Assembly (NCBI GenBank): GCA_024500155.1
Contig: CM044871.1
Location: 75,686,402 to 75,750,401 of the forward strand
DNA: 64,000 bases
Reading direction: 5' to 3'
Origin: Chenopodium formosanum
Taxonomy: Eukaryota; Streptophyta; Magnoliopsida; Caryophyllales; Amaranthaceae
In this document: positions 34,353 to 45,933 of the stretch, piece after piece
How the letters are laid out: each line of letters starts with the position of its first letter
Position numbering within the stretch: the first letter of the stretch is position 1
Notes under the pieces: generated by a model
Databases searched by the model: none
Told to the model about the DNA's origin: nothing
The model's input: the letters and a program-made list of their open reading frames with translations, nothing else
Made by a program: the position numbers and the translations under genes

Positions 34353-35504
34353 ATACGTAGGCAACCTCACATCGAGGTGCGGCCGTAACAAACATGCATT
34401 AATATTCACATTCACACACTTACACCATAATCATATCAAGGAATTCCCTATGCTCATCCCTTTTCATTTAGAGCTAGACTTGGGGGCTTGATCCCTATAT
34501 TATTAGCTTACCTAGCCTAAGAGTCACCACCATTTGACTCTTTTCAATATATTTTTCCACACATTTAGCTCTTGCGGCCTAACTTTAGTGTCACTATCAC
34601 ACACATCACGCATACATGACCAAATATATTTCCCTTAGGAACCTTTTGTCATGAAATCTTAACGCTGAAGCATGCTTCGTCAAAATCAACCATAATGGTC
34701 ATTGCATCACGAAGTATAAAGTGCTTAGCCTCCGTGCCTAAGTTACCCAAATGCTTTCATTATGGAGTCAACCATTGAGATAGCCTAGGATGGATTAATC
34801 CTTGAACCTTGAGAGATAGTATAAAACAACATTTGACTAAGCTCATTCAACATGCATCTTCAAACTTTTGATTCTTTCTTCGCGTCTTTCTTTTTCGGGA
34901 GAAAGTCGGTACCCTCCACAAAATTGACGAAAATTTTTTGCTTTTTTGCATTTTTCGAGTCGCACGATCACATTACAATGCACACACGAGTCATGTACAC
35001 ATTGAGCCACGTCGTGCCATATCACTTTGATTTGAGTCTAACACATGTGTCATTACACTTCGAGTCGAGTCAACCTCGAGTCAGTCAAACACATCGAGTC
35101 AAGTTTATACCTTGAGTTGTGTCAAGTAAACGAGTCAAGCAACGCTAAACCTTAGGTCAACCCTAAGATGATTAAAAAGATTGGCAAAGTTCTATAGTCA
35201 AAATAAATACAGGTGCAGCGGAATAGGGAGGACCCTACTCCAATTCCTGGCGCCAGAAATATCTCAGCAACGACAGAGCTCGAAGCCTCCCAGAAAGGTG
35301 ATTTTGACCTCATGCAGCAATTTCGGGTTCCTTGGTACGCCAGTTAGCCCCTATAAGCAATTTGACATGATTAGTAGTCAGCTCGATTACAATCGTAGTA
35401 AGTGATTGACCTGACAAAAGATCATCTCACTTAGCTTAAGCGCCTAAGTATTGGCTCATCACAAGCGCCAAAGCATCGGTTCAAAAGCAAGCACTTAAAC
35501 GACA

Positions 35505-36600
35505 ATATTTCCAAATAAGGATTGTCGCGCATTCTTATTAAACGACAAAGTTTTCCAAAAATGGATTGTCGTGCATCTTCTTCAACGACAATTTTTTTAA
35601 GATTGGATTGTCATCTCTGGCAAAGTTTCCAAGCGTGGATTGTCGTGCTCCTTCTCTGTTTGGCAAGTTTTTCCAAGTTCGGATTGTCATGCACCTAGTT
35701 CCCTATGGCAAAATTTCCCAAAGGATTGTCGTAGGTCTCTACTCATCATAAATTTCGGCAAAAGTTCCTCAACGTGGATTGTCTTCAGCAAGTGGCAAAT
35801 TTTCCCGAAGTGGATTGTCGGTCGACTCTTTTTTGCAATGTTCCAAGACGCGGATCGTCAATAGTGGCAATATTTTCCTAAAAGGATTGTCGCATAGCGT
35901 TGGCAAATTTCTAAGGTGGATTGCTTTCAAGATTTATATTCCAAGATGTGGATTGTCAATCGTAGCAAAGTTCTTATGAAAGATTGTTACGAAGCATTGG
36001 CAACTTTTCCAAAGATTGGATTTTGGCAAATTTTCCGAGGTACGGATTGTCGCTTCATCGTGACAACATTTCTAAGGATGGATTGTTACGTGGCATTGAC
36101 AACTTTCCCTAAATCAGATTATCATACATCATACAAGAGTTGTGTTAGCAACTATTCCCAAAGAAAAGAGGATTGTTATCACAGCAAAAGCACCGACATA
36201 CAGGTTCACAAGCAAAGCGCCGACGTACTGGCATAGCAAATATTAAGAAGCAGTGATCTTTTCGAAGACTATCACAGCGGAAATTAGAGTCATATAAAAA
36301 AGAAGCTATTTGTTCAGAGACGAGTGAACATCGAAACAACAAGGTGGCGTTCCCTAGATTGTGGAGAGTTGTCACAAACAACTGAGGATTGTTTCAAGAG
36401 AAGTAATCTTCAATAGTATTCCCTTGGACGTGGAATGTTATCAATGCGGATGAGGATTGTTTTGAGAGAAATAATCTTCGATAGTGTTCCCTTTGACGCG
36501 GAATATTATCAAATCGGAGGAGGATCGTTTCAGGAGAAGCAGTCTTCTAATTTGGAAGCAGTTACAGGCGTAGCGGTTTTCAAGCGAGATAGCATTCTCT
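35505..36600 (+). repeat. Degenerate tandem repeats in N2 3' region
   Basis: Repeated GGATTGTCG plus GGCAAATTTTCC-like units of uneven length (about 30-70 bp) fill 35505-36180. From 36384 a cleaner 68-bp unit starting GAGGATTGTTT repeats (36384, 36452, 36520). The position matches the arrays in N1 and T1, just upstream of the PPT-proximal block. Short frames across it are not genes. Confidence 0.75.
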
Positions 36601-36822
36601 AGCTTGCAGGAGGTCATCAAAACAATCGATTACTTTCAGAGACGTGTGCTCGACGGTGCAAGATACACGTTTCTTAACTCTTTTATCTGTTTAACTAATG
36701 CTAGTTTTGCATGTATCGGCGTTAAAAAAGTGATTTTGGTTCGCAGAACGTTCTGAATCATTCTCCGTCCCTATCGATACTTTGACTTTCGTTATCGAAA
36801 CTTACGTTTCTCCAAACTCAAT

Positions 36823-36837
36823 CAAAGTGGGGGCTTT
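36823..36837 (+). other. N2 polypurine tract
   Basis: CAAAGTGGGGGCTTT directly precedes the LTR start TGTAGACACC at 36838. It is the counterpart of the tracts at 2359 and 20479. Confidence 0.8.
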
Positions 36838-38893
36838 TGTAGACACCCATTTGTGTCTCCCCAAAACCAAACCCAGTGATGAATACCTTTATGTCAAACC
36901 ATAATCGAATGAGGTGAAAGTGTGAAAAGTCTTGTGTTGCGGTTAGTTTTTGTTAAAATTCTTTCTTTCTGTTTTCGAAAACCCACTCTATTTTAAGAAA
37001 ACGTCCGTTCCAGTTTAGTTTGGTCCATGATAAGAATCCAATAATGATGTAGTTGGATGGGGCTTGAAAAGACCTTTCCAACGATATATTATAAGCCCGA
37101 TTCTGATGAATATTGAGGAAGTTATGGCCAAAATACTAAACTGGGCCCAAACCGGATTTTGCCTACGACCCAATGATCATGAGGAGGGTCCAAAGGTTTA
37201 ATACTATTCCTAAACTAATTAGGATTGAAAAGATAAGATTAAGGAATTTGATTTAAATATAAACTTTCCTTTTTTATAAAACTTTCCTTTTTTAAAGTCC
37301 TAATTCTATTCGGATTTAAACATGTTCAAAGACAGTCAGATATTATTTTCGTACCTCATATTTTTTATCCAAATTTTATATGGTTGGATAGATCTTAAAA
37401 TTATCTTTCCAATGATATATTATAATAATAATTCCGAGTTATAATGGAAAAGATATGAATAAGATATCAAACTCTATCCAAAACTGACACCGTCTCACTA
37501 TTTCGTTCATATCTTTTATTCTACAACATATTTTAATCTGATTTTAATTGGGTTAGAAAGTAGACTTCAAGATCTTTCCAAAGACATCTTATTCATCTTA
37601 TTCCAATTTCTGGATCAAAAGATATGATAAAAACAAAATCCGCAAAAACTGTTATCTACGAGTTTTATTTCGATTCGAATTTGGATTCTTTTCTTAATTC
37701 TTCGACTCTCTTTTTTTTCCTATAAATAGAGGTCATATCTCCCCTTTTTCAATAACCAACTCTCATCAAGATTTTCTTGATTATTCTCTCTCTCTTTTCT
37801 AAACTAGCCTTTTCTCAAATAAATAATTCCGCATTCATTAGATCTAGAAACACTTAGCCATATTCGAAGTTGCCTTCGCCCTATACGTGAAAGGTTTTAA
37901 TTTCTGAGGGTTTGGTCCCAAATATCTTTTTCAATTATTTAATTTAATTGCTTTGTTCATTATTTTCCTTGAAGTTACTAACGTGTGTATTTTGTTATTA
38001 GAAAGAGGTACGAGACATCCAAGTAAGTACTTTAATGGTTTAATTGATATTATGATGTAGAAATCATGCTTAGATTGTTTTCCTTAATTTGATGTTTAGG
38101 GTGACAACAATAAATTCCAAGTATCATGTCTAGGGTAATTTTAATATTAAGTATGATTAAAAGTACGATGCTTCCTATTTTCTCCCTAATATTTATGATT
38201 GTTAGTATCATGTTAGGGTTAAAGATTGATTTTTATTGCTTAGTGACATGCTAGGGTTTGTTATTAATCTTGTTAGTATCATGCCTAGGATCTTGCTATG
38301 CTTTAACATGATTATGATTGATATTATTATTATTAATGATGTTGATTACTTATTATGTTGCTTGATATGTATTATAGTTTATTATTTATTGCTTGATCAC
38401 ATTTATTGTATGTTTAAAGGGAATTTGGTACTTGTAATCACGCTTAATAAGATAATTAATAATCTTGTTAGGGTTAATTGTGATTATAAATTCAAGTGAT
38501 CACCAATAATAGTTTATTTGTGCATTAAATTCAACCAACATAGATTAAACAGGTTTAGGGTTAATCCTATTGATTGCATGTTAATCAGAAAGCGCACATG
38601 AATACGATCAGAATAAAGTAGAGGCCTATTATTAGGGCAGGTTCAATCTCTTTTAGGTTGGATTTGTACCATCATCCCCGAACCCTTATTTGGTTCATGA
38701 CCTTATGGAGTTGACGATCTCTTGGATCGTTAAGGGGACCTTCACCTCGTGAACGGTTTACAAGTTCCTTAAAAACTTGTTGGCGACTCTTTCGCTCTAT
38801 CTTCTTCCCTTTTGGACGCCACCGTACTTTAGTGTAAGATCACAGTGGGGTTCAAGCTAGTGGGATTTTTAAAGCTTGAAACTATTCCCTACA
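36838..38893 (+). repeat. N2 3' LTR (type B)
   Basis: 2056 bp, ends TGTAGACACCCATTTGTG and ATTCCCTACA. TATAAATA is at 37721-37728. It differs from 27638-29745 mainly by a 49-bp deletion bounded by short TTGA direct repeats near 37228. It is followed by GATAA where the other copy has GATGC, then by the same T1 spacer. Confidence 0.9.
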
Positions 38894-39489
38894 GATAACA
38901 ATAATTGTAGTCACATTTATTTCAATAATAATAGCATATTTATTTTAGCCTTAAATAAAAAATTAAAATGACTTTTTTTTTATTTATTTATCCGAGTCAA
39001 GGAGTCGGACACAATGGAAGAATGAAAATAAATTAAAAAAACCTCGAACAAATAATGAATCCACAAAGAATGCGTCACTAAAAAAAATCAAAAAACTGAA
39101 ATTCCACCATGCCACGGTGAAAAATCCCGTGACACGTTGGAAATTCCCGTGTCACGGCGTTTTTTTTTTTTTTTTTTGCCAGGTCCACCGTGCCACGGTG
39201 GACTGTCCCGTGTCGCGGCAAAACCCCCTTGTTTTTTTTTCCAGGTCCACCGTGCCACGGTGGACTGTCCCGTGTCGCGGCAAAACCCTCTTTTTTTTTT
39301 GTCAGGTCCACCGTGCCACGGTGGACTGTCCCGTGTCGCGGCAAAACCCCCTCTTTTTTTTTTTTTTTTTGGTCGTGACGCAATGCTGAACTGATGTGTA
39401 TACTTGATCGATAGAGGGAGGATTTTTTTTTTTTAAAGTGGTCGGGCCCCCTTGAAAGGTTGCCTACATATCCTTAAAAAGGAATCAGG
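38894..39489 (-). other. T1 spacer beyond pol, second copy, with minisatellite
   Basis: Duplicate of 29746-30275. Here the minisatellite has three units instead of two; the 21-bp dyads are at 39183-39203, 39245-39265 and 39306-39326, spaced about 61-62 bp apart. T runs of 9-18 bp separate the units. No gene. Confidence 0.8.
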
Positions 39490-41556
39490 CCAAACGTAGC
39501 TCTATTGGGTCATGAACCCATGCGACTAGGCATAGATTTTCTTGAGTTGATCCAAGTTGGTTAAATTGTGGAAACCGTTACCGTCCATATCTAACAATTG
39601 CGCCGCTCCGCCAGACAAGATGGTTTTAATAATGTACGAGCCTGACTAATTTGGTCTGAATTTTCCTCTTGGATCTAACACATTTTTACGAAGTGCCTTA
39701 AGCACCAGGTCACCCTCTTTGATGTTCCTAGTCTTGACTTTTTTATTAAAATGTCGTGCCATACGCTGTTGGTAGGTTTGGACATGATGCAAAGTTGCCA
39801 AGCGTTTTTCATCAAGTAAGACTAGTTCATCATATCTTGCTCTAATCTAGTCGACTTCATCTGGTTGGCTTTCCAATGCGATTCGAAGAAAAGGGATTTC
39901 GAGTTCAATTGGTTGTACAGCTTCAACTCCATAGACCAAAGAGAAAGGGGTAGCCCCCGTTGATGTGCGAATTGAGGTTCGATATCCCCAAAGGGGGAAA
40001 TGTAGCTTACTTGGCCAATCCTTGTAATTTTCTGTCATCTTTTCGATGATAATTTTCACATTTTTGTTGGCCGATTCGACCGCACCATTTGTTTGTGGTC
40101 TGTAAGGTAATGATCTGTGATGCTTTATACGATATTTCTGTAATAATTCCGCGCATTCGGCTTGGAAATGTGTTCCATTATCGCTGATCATCTCATGTGG
40201 TATTCCATAGCGGCATATGATATTTTTCTCAATGAACTGAGCTACGTGTTTCGCCGTCAGCTTAGCATATGAGGCAGCTTCGACCCATTTGGTGAAATAG
40301 TCGATCGCTACGAGGATGAATTCGTGCCCCCCTTGTCCTGGTGGTGTTATTTTTCCAATGATGTCGATGCCCCAAGTAGAGAAAGGCCATGGAGAAGTAT
40401 ATGTGTAGAGAGGCAAAGGTGGAACATGTTGTAAATTTGCGTAGACTTGACACTTCATACATTTCTTGACGTATTCGTGACAATCTCTCTCAATAGTAGT
40501 CCAATAATAACCTTGTCGTTGAATCTTTTGGACTAACATCTTTGCATTCATGTGCGTTCCACATATACCGGCATGGAGGTTTTCCATGGTTCCGTGTGCT
40601 TCTTTCTTGGCTATGCATAAGAGATTTCTCCCCATTGCAGTTCTCTTGTGGAGTTCTCCCCTGATGAGCACATACTGTGACGCCAGGAGCCTCAAAGCAC
40701 GGCGTGCCCTTTTATCAGTATTGGGAGGGTATTCTCCTCTTGTCACATAGTTAAGGATATCTGTATACCATGGCTCTTCATCTTCTTCTTGTGGTTCTTG
40801 TTCATCGTCGAGTGCGTGAACATAAGCCGGCTCATATCTTCTTTCTATGGTCAAAGGCATTCTGATTATATCTGTTGGAATTCGCACCATTGATGCTAAT
40901 TTAGCTAGTGCGTCGGCGAATTGAATTTCTTCTCTCGGCAAATACGTATATTCCACTTCATCTAGTTGCTCTGTGAGAGTTTCTAAATGAGCTTGATACG
41001 TAGCGAGACTTTCACTTCTCACTTTCCATCTCTTGGAGATTTGGTTAATGATTAGTAAAGAATCACCGTAGATTATGAGTTTCTTAATGCCTAAGACGAC
41101 AGCTGTTTCTAAACCCAAAATACATGCTTCATATTCTGCGGCATTGTTGGTGACATCAAAGTCGAGCTTCATGGAAATTGGGATGTGCTCTTCATTAGGT
41201 GATACAAGCAAGACTCCTACACCACATCCTTTTTGGTTTGAAGCTCCATCGAAATAGAGCATCCAGCTATCATCTTCGGTCATGAGTAAATCTTCGTCAG
41301 GGAAATCGTACTCATCTTCTTCTTTCTCAACTTCTTCTAGCGGAAAGTCTGCTAAGAAGTCAGAAACCGCAGAACCTTTGATGGCTTTTTGTGGTACAAA
41401 TTTCAAGTCAAACTGAGCAAGATTGACTATCCACCTTGATAATCTGCCATTGAGTGTTGCTTTTTCAAACAAGTATTTGAGAGGATCCATCTTGGACACG
41501 ACATGCACTGTATGAGTGACCATGTAATGTCTTAGTTTACTGTGCATCCCGTACAA
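39490..41556 (-). pseudogene. pol: T1 pol: second RNase H and integrase
   Basis: Open frame 41556-39847 (569 residues). Its first ~60 residues are the end of the first RNase H domain. A second, archaeal-like RNase H follows, with catalytic D103 (LYFDGAS), E141 (AAEYEAC), D165 (IYGDSLL) and D215 (FADALAK); a dual RNase H marks the Tat lineage. Integrase has H328, H335, C366 and C369 in the zinc module and D398, D459, E494 as the DDE core, spaced as expected. No chromodomain is seen. A TAG at 39847-39849 separates the integrase tail (RARYDELVLLDEKRLAALHQ...) down to about 39490, which also has a one-base deletion near 39540 relative to the copy at 30276. Upstream a frameshift near 41537-41556 separates it from RT. 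Confidence 0.9.
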
Positions 41557-42703
41557 GTGCGAGACTCAATTTTTCAAGTGGTGTGTATCGTGTCTCATAT
41601 CCTTGAAGCTTCTTACTCAAGTAGTAGATTGCATTCTCCTTGCTTTCAATCTCTTGTGCTAGCATTGCCCCCATCGTTTCTCTTGTGACCGTAAGGTAGA
41701 GTCGAAGAGGAAAGTCAGGTATTGTTGGCGCTAGCACGGGTGGGTTTGCCAGGTACTCTTTGATTTTGTCGAAAGCTTTTTGGCAATCGTCATCCCATGT
41801 GACTGGGACATTTTTCTTAAGCTTCTTTAATATAGGTTCACATATCGCTGTGAGCTTTGATATGAACTTACTTATATATTGCAACCTTCCAATGAAACCT
41901 CGAATCTCCTTCTCATTCTTGGGCGGTGGCATGGCCATGATCGCCTTTACTTTTGTGGGATCTATTTCAATCCCTCGAGAACTAATCACATATACAAGTA
42001 ATTTGCCTGACGTGACTCCGAATGCACATTTTGCTGGATTTAATCTCATGTTGTACTTACGGAGTCTTTCAAAGAACTTGCGGAGTACAATGATATGGCC
42101 TGGGTGATCTTTAGACTTAACGATCATATCATCGACATAGACCTCCACCTCTTTGTGCATCATGTCATGTAACAATGTCGTAGCTGCTCTTTGGTAGGTG
42201 GCACCCGCGTTTTTCAACCCGAATGGCATTACCGTATAGCAATATGTACCCCATTGTGTGATGAATGTGATTTTCTCCATATCTTCTTCAGCCATCAATA
42301 CTTGATTATATCCGGCGTAACCGTCCATGAATGATAGGAGTCCATGGTTTGCTGTGTTATCGACCAGAAGTTCAATGTGAGGTAGAGGGAACCCATCTTT
42401 TGGGCTTGCTTCATTGAGGTCCCTGTAATCAACACACATTCTGACCCTTCCATCCTTCTTTGGAACTAGAACCACATTTGCTATCCATTCTGGATACTTG
42501 GATACTTTGATGAAACCTGCGGCCAACTGCTTTCTGATTTCTTCTTTGATTTTGAGAGCCGCATCCGGTTTCATACGGCGCTGCTTTTGTTTGACAGGCT
42601 TCATACCTTGAATGAGTGGTATCGTATGTTGAGCTATATCCCTGTCAATTCCTGGCATATCTTGGTATGACCAAGCAAATACATCAACAAATTCACTAAG
42701 CAA
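41537..42703 (-). pseudogene. pol: T1 pol: reverse transcriptase and first RNase H
   Basis: 388 open residues. Conserved blocks are FAWSYQDMPGI (9-19), VLVPKKDGRVRMCVDYRDLN (78-97), FMDGYAGYNQ (125-134), VMPFGLKNAGATYQ (158-171) and the catalytic YVDD at 189-192. The connection and first RNase H follow (LYLTVTRETMGAML, YYLSKKLQGYE). Catalytic residues are present, but the frame is cut off upstream by a stop plus frameshift at 42703-42763 and downstream by a frameshift near 41537. The product synthesises element cDNA in virus-like particles in intact relatives. Confidence 0.92.
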
Positions 42704-42762
42704 GTTAATTAGCTCTTTGCGTTCATCTTGACTTAGTGTTCATCATTGGATATGTTAACTGT

Positions 42763-43914
42763 TTATGTATCTTCGATAACTGCTGTTTTATTTTTGTGTT
42801 CTTCCATTGCTTTTATTATTTCTTTGTCATTTTTATCATTAGCAAAGCAATATTGATCAGGTCTAGGGGAATGACACGCATCGTAAGCAAAGGTACTCAT
42901 TTTATTGAATTCATTGGCAAATACATCAAGAGGGGCAAGGTCAGCTGTGACCTCACCGAAAAGGGAAAATTCAACAAGAGACTCAGGATTGGACTCTATA
43001 GCAGAAAGAGGGTCGACCTCAGACTCTAAGGACTCGTCTACAGACTTAGACTCAGACTCGGACTCGGACCCAAACGACTCAGACTCATCAAACATAGGAC
43101 CTTCGCCAGCGGTTATTTCCAACTTCTCTCCGCTTGGTGTAGTGATCCTCAATGTCTTGCGCCATCCCCTTGAAAAATTATCAGCTTGGACGATTAAGTC
43201 GGAGGAGTCAAAATCCTTGTTTGCTACAATAGCTTGAACGAGCTCGGAATTATCAGTGCAGACGGGCTTAGGTTCATGCTTCTCCATTCCAAAACGAAGG
43301 TTAATGCCTAGATCATCAGAGCTTGGGCTAGCTGGTTTCTCAGTTGTGAAGAGCTCTTCGTCTTCATCAAGAAAGTCACAATCGAGGAACATCTCGAATC
43401 CTGGTTCACGCTTCCCATCGTAGACGAATGGCTCAGGGAATTCATAGCATGGGAAGTCTTCCCCTTCTTTGATGTACTGGCCATTGAGGGTTAATGGATA
43501 TGGATCCATGGCCATTTTCGTCTTCATGATTCGAGCGTTGTTGCGAGCCTTTATCTTCAAGAGGGCTTGTTTCACATCTTCTTTTGTTGGTTTGAATCCC
43601 AAGCCAAAAATATCCTTCTTGAGTGCACTAGGATGGCCCCAAAATTCAGCCATTTTCTTTTTGAGTCCGAGGGTCATTCTAGGAAAATGCCCTTGCTTCT
43701 TCAGAATGGCATTAATGTTGGTGTTTGAATAGGGATCGAAGTCGAGATGGCAATTTTCCTCTTCTTCAATTACGAGAACATCATCGAGTGAAAACCCCCA
43801 AAGATCTTCGTCTTCTTCGTCATGTTCAACATGGACAATAGGAGTGTCGATAACTTGAATGCACATAGGAGAGGCATCAGTGGTAATTGGAACCCCTCCA
43901 ACTATGGCTTTCAC
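42763..43914 (-). pseudogene. pol: T1 pol: protease-RT linker
   Basis: A 383-residue open stretch in frame with gag-protease. It starts just after the protease with MKAIVGGVPITT. It has an acidic early part (HDEEDEDLWGFSLDDVLVIE), a conserved middle (MAEFWGHPSALKKDIFGLGF) and a Ser/Glu-rich segment (ESFGSESESESKSVDESL) near its end. Tat/Ogre elements carry a long, poorly conserved region of this kind between protease and RT. It ends VIEDT then TAA at 42763, followed by further stops before RT. A catalytic role is not expected. Confidence 0.75.
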
Positions 43915-43956
43915 TTTTTGGTGCAGCGATGATGGAATCGCCTTTAGCTCATGAAG

Positions 43957-44535
43957 CTAAGGGCGTCCTAACAACAGATTGAAGGAGGCCTTAATGTCTA
44001 CCACCTGAAACTTAGTGCGACATTCAATGGCCCCGGTAGTTATGTTCAGTATGATAGTACCCACGACTTGACGGCGAATATTATCATAAGCGCGAATCCC
44101 TTGAGTGGAGGGAGTCAGTTCTTCATTCTTTATGCCCAACTTCTTTGCAGTACGGAGTGGACACACATTGATTGCAGAGCCATTATCAACCAAGCTCATA
44201 GGAACATTCATCTGCCTACACACCACAGTGAGGTGTAAGGCCTTATTATGTTGGTCCCCTTCCGGGGGCAGATTCTTGTCAGAAAACGAAATCAGATTGC
44301 TAGTACTTGGCAATTCAGTAGTGAGAAAGTTGACCAGTCCTTGAGGAGTCATGTCATCATCAACTCCTATTTTCACCAGAGCATTCATCACAACCTTTCG
44401 ATGCTCGTGGGAGGTGGCCAAAAGCTTCCATACATTCATCTCCACCTTGGTCTTTTGCAATTGTTTGACCACATCGCTGTTCACAGGGTCGATGGGATCA
44501 ACTATCGGATGTGATTGTGGCGGAGGTGGAGGTGG
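43957..44535 (-). pseudogene. pol: T1 pol: aspartic protease
   Basis: Open for 175 residues from 44484, and the same frame extends upstream into gag through a proline run (PSPPPPPPQSHP, near 44535-44500). The catalytic block is SLVDNGSAINVCPL with D100, N101, G102 and S103 (DNGS rather than the common D[ST]G). FQVVDIKASFNLLLGRP near the end matches the second conserved loop. A TAG at 43957-43959 replaces the Trp expected after GRP and separates it from the linker, which continues in the same frame. Confidence 0.85.
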
Positions 44536-44589
44536 ACTAGGTTATTGCAACTGTCCACTTCTGGTGAGAACCTTGACCTCAAAGTCTCC

Positions 44590-45933
44590 CTAAACATCTT
44601 CACTCGTGACAAGAGATGAACAGGCTATATCCTTGAGATAGACGTCTTCATCGTCACTATCCCAAATTCCATTCACTTCTTCAGAACTCGAGACAAACAC
44701 AACTTCCGGCAGACGTTCGTTCACAGGTTGAATGAGTATTGACGGATCAAAGGAGACTTCATCTCCCATGATAGCCAAAGCATCAGAATGAGGACCTGTT
44801 TGAATGTTAGGCTTCTTGCCCTCTGGAGGGACAGGAAGTTGATTAGCATCAATTAGGTCTTTGATTGCATCCTTCCACCTCCAACACTTCTCAGTATTAT
44901 GACCCTTGCCTTTATGAAACTTGCAATAAGCATTGGGGTCATAGCTAGCGGTCCTATTCTCTGGTCGAGGTTCTGGAAATGGTCCAATTAGCATAATCAA
45001 TCCTTGACCATGCAAACGGTCATAAGCAGCATCATAAGTCATTCCCAAAGGCGTGTAAACCCTCCTAAACCTTTGGAATCTTTGAGGAGGAGCATTAAGG
45101 GCCAGCACATCATTGATATTGATATTGTTGGTAGCATTATTGGGCTTGGAAGACAAAGAAGAAGGAGTGTCGTTCTTCTTGTTTTTCCAAGTTTTGTTAT
45201 TACTGTTGCTACCAGCAGTCTTCATTAGTTCGTCCTCAATATTGATTCCAATGTCGTATACAGCTTCAAAGGTACTCGGAGGCAGAAACTTCAAGTGTTG
45301 CTTGTACTTATGAGTCAGATTGGCAATGAACAAGCGAACCATCTCCTTTTCCTTGGGGGGATCCACCAAGAGCACGGCTGTTTCCCTCCAACTGCTTAGG
45401 TAAGTGGTGAAGCCTTCATTCTCTTTCTGTTTGAGAATGGAGAGTTCACGTTTAGAAGTCTTGGCCTGAATGTTACACTTGTAACGATTCATAAAGCTTT
45501 CAGCAACATCCTCCCAGGTCGCGACATGTTTGGATTCCAAAGAGTAAAACCATTGTTGACAGGCATGCTCCAAGGAAAGAGAGAACACTGTAGGGAAGAG
45601 TGTCACATCTACTCCCTTAAGAGCCATAGTCGCAGAAAAAGCCTTCAAATGGAAAAGCGGATTATCGGTAGGCTTGAATTTGGGAATATCAGCAGTGGAA
45701 AACTTCTCAGGAAGCTTGTCCCTTATGGACGAAGAGGTGGTAGGCTGTTCCACATAAGTGAATTCTTCAGAAATTTAGCTCATCTATTCCTTAATCTTGT
45801 CCATTGCAGCGGTAGTGACATTGTTTTGATTGTCTTGCTCTACCGTGCTGACTCTAGTGGTGAGTGTTTGCATCATGTTAGACAACATTTCAATTGTCTT
45901 GTTGATGTTCTCGATATCTTCCTTAGTAGCCAT
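44590..45933 (-). pseudogene. gag: T1 gag
   Basis: Structural protein. The start at 45933 (MATKEDIENINKTIEML) is preferred over an upstream in-frame ATG at 46089 because N1 gag starts the same way. Two stops (TAG at 45784 and TAA just downstream) separate the N-terminal coiled segment from the 387-residue frame 45753-44590. That frame has FHLKAFSATMALKGVD, the CQQWFYSLESKHVATWEDV core at 65-83, RYKCNIQAKTSKRELSIL and a zinc knuckle C277-H280-H285-C290 (CKFHKGKGHNTEKC), a CHHC variant. It ends at a TAG (44590-44592), then the same frame leads into protease. Confidence 0.88.

Larger units (their letters stand above)
31823..38893 (+). mobile_element. N2: gag-only Tat-like element lacking its 5' end
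   Basis: Plus-strand element made of gag (31823-32883), a long 3' noncoding part, a degenerate repeat region, PPT (36823-36837) and a type B 3' LTR (36838-38893). Its 5' LTR, PBS and gag start are missing at the abrupt junction 31822/31823. No pol genes are present. 32884-33812 and 34361-35500 hold only landmarks shared with N1 (A-rich segment, GCCAAGTGAGTGATAGACCG near 33528, GGTACCCTCCAC near 34908). Short frames there are not genes. Confidence 0.8.

Noticed and set aside
35246..35265. CTGGCGCCAGAAATATCTC as a possible primer binding site
   Set aside because: It lies deep in the N2 3' noncoding region with no LTR end in front of it. The real primer sites begin TGGCGACT next to LTRs.
27638..38893. 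A single complete element from LTR to LTR in plus orientation
   Set aside because: The interior begins with minus-strand T1 pol, lacks a PBS after the left LTR, and the left LTR has its own GATGC duplications on both sides.
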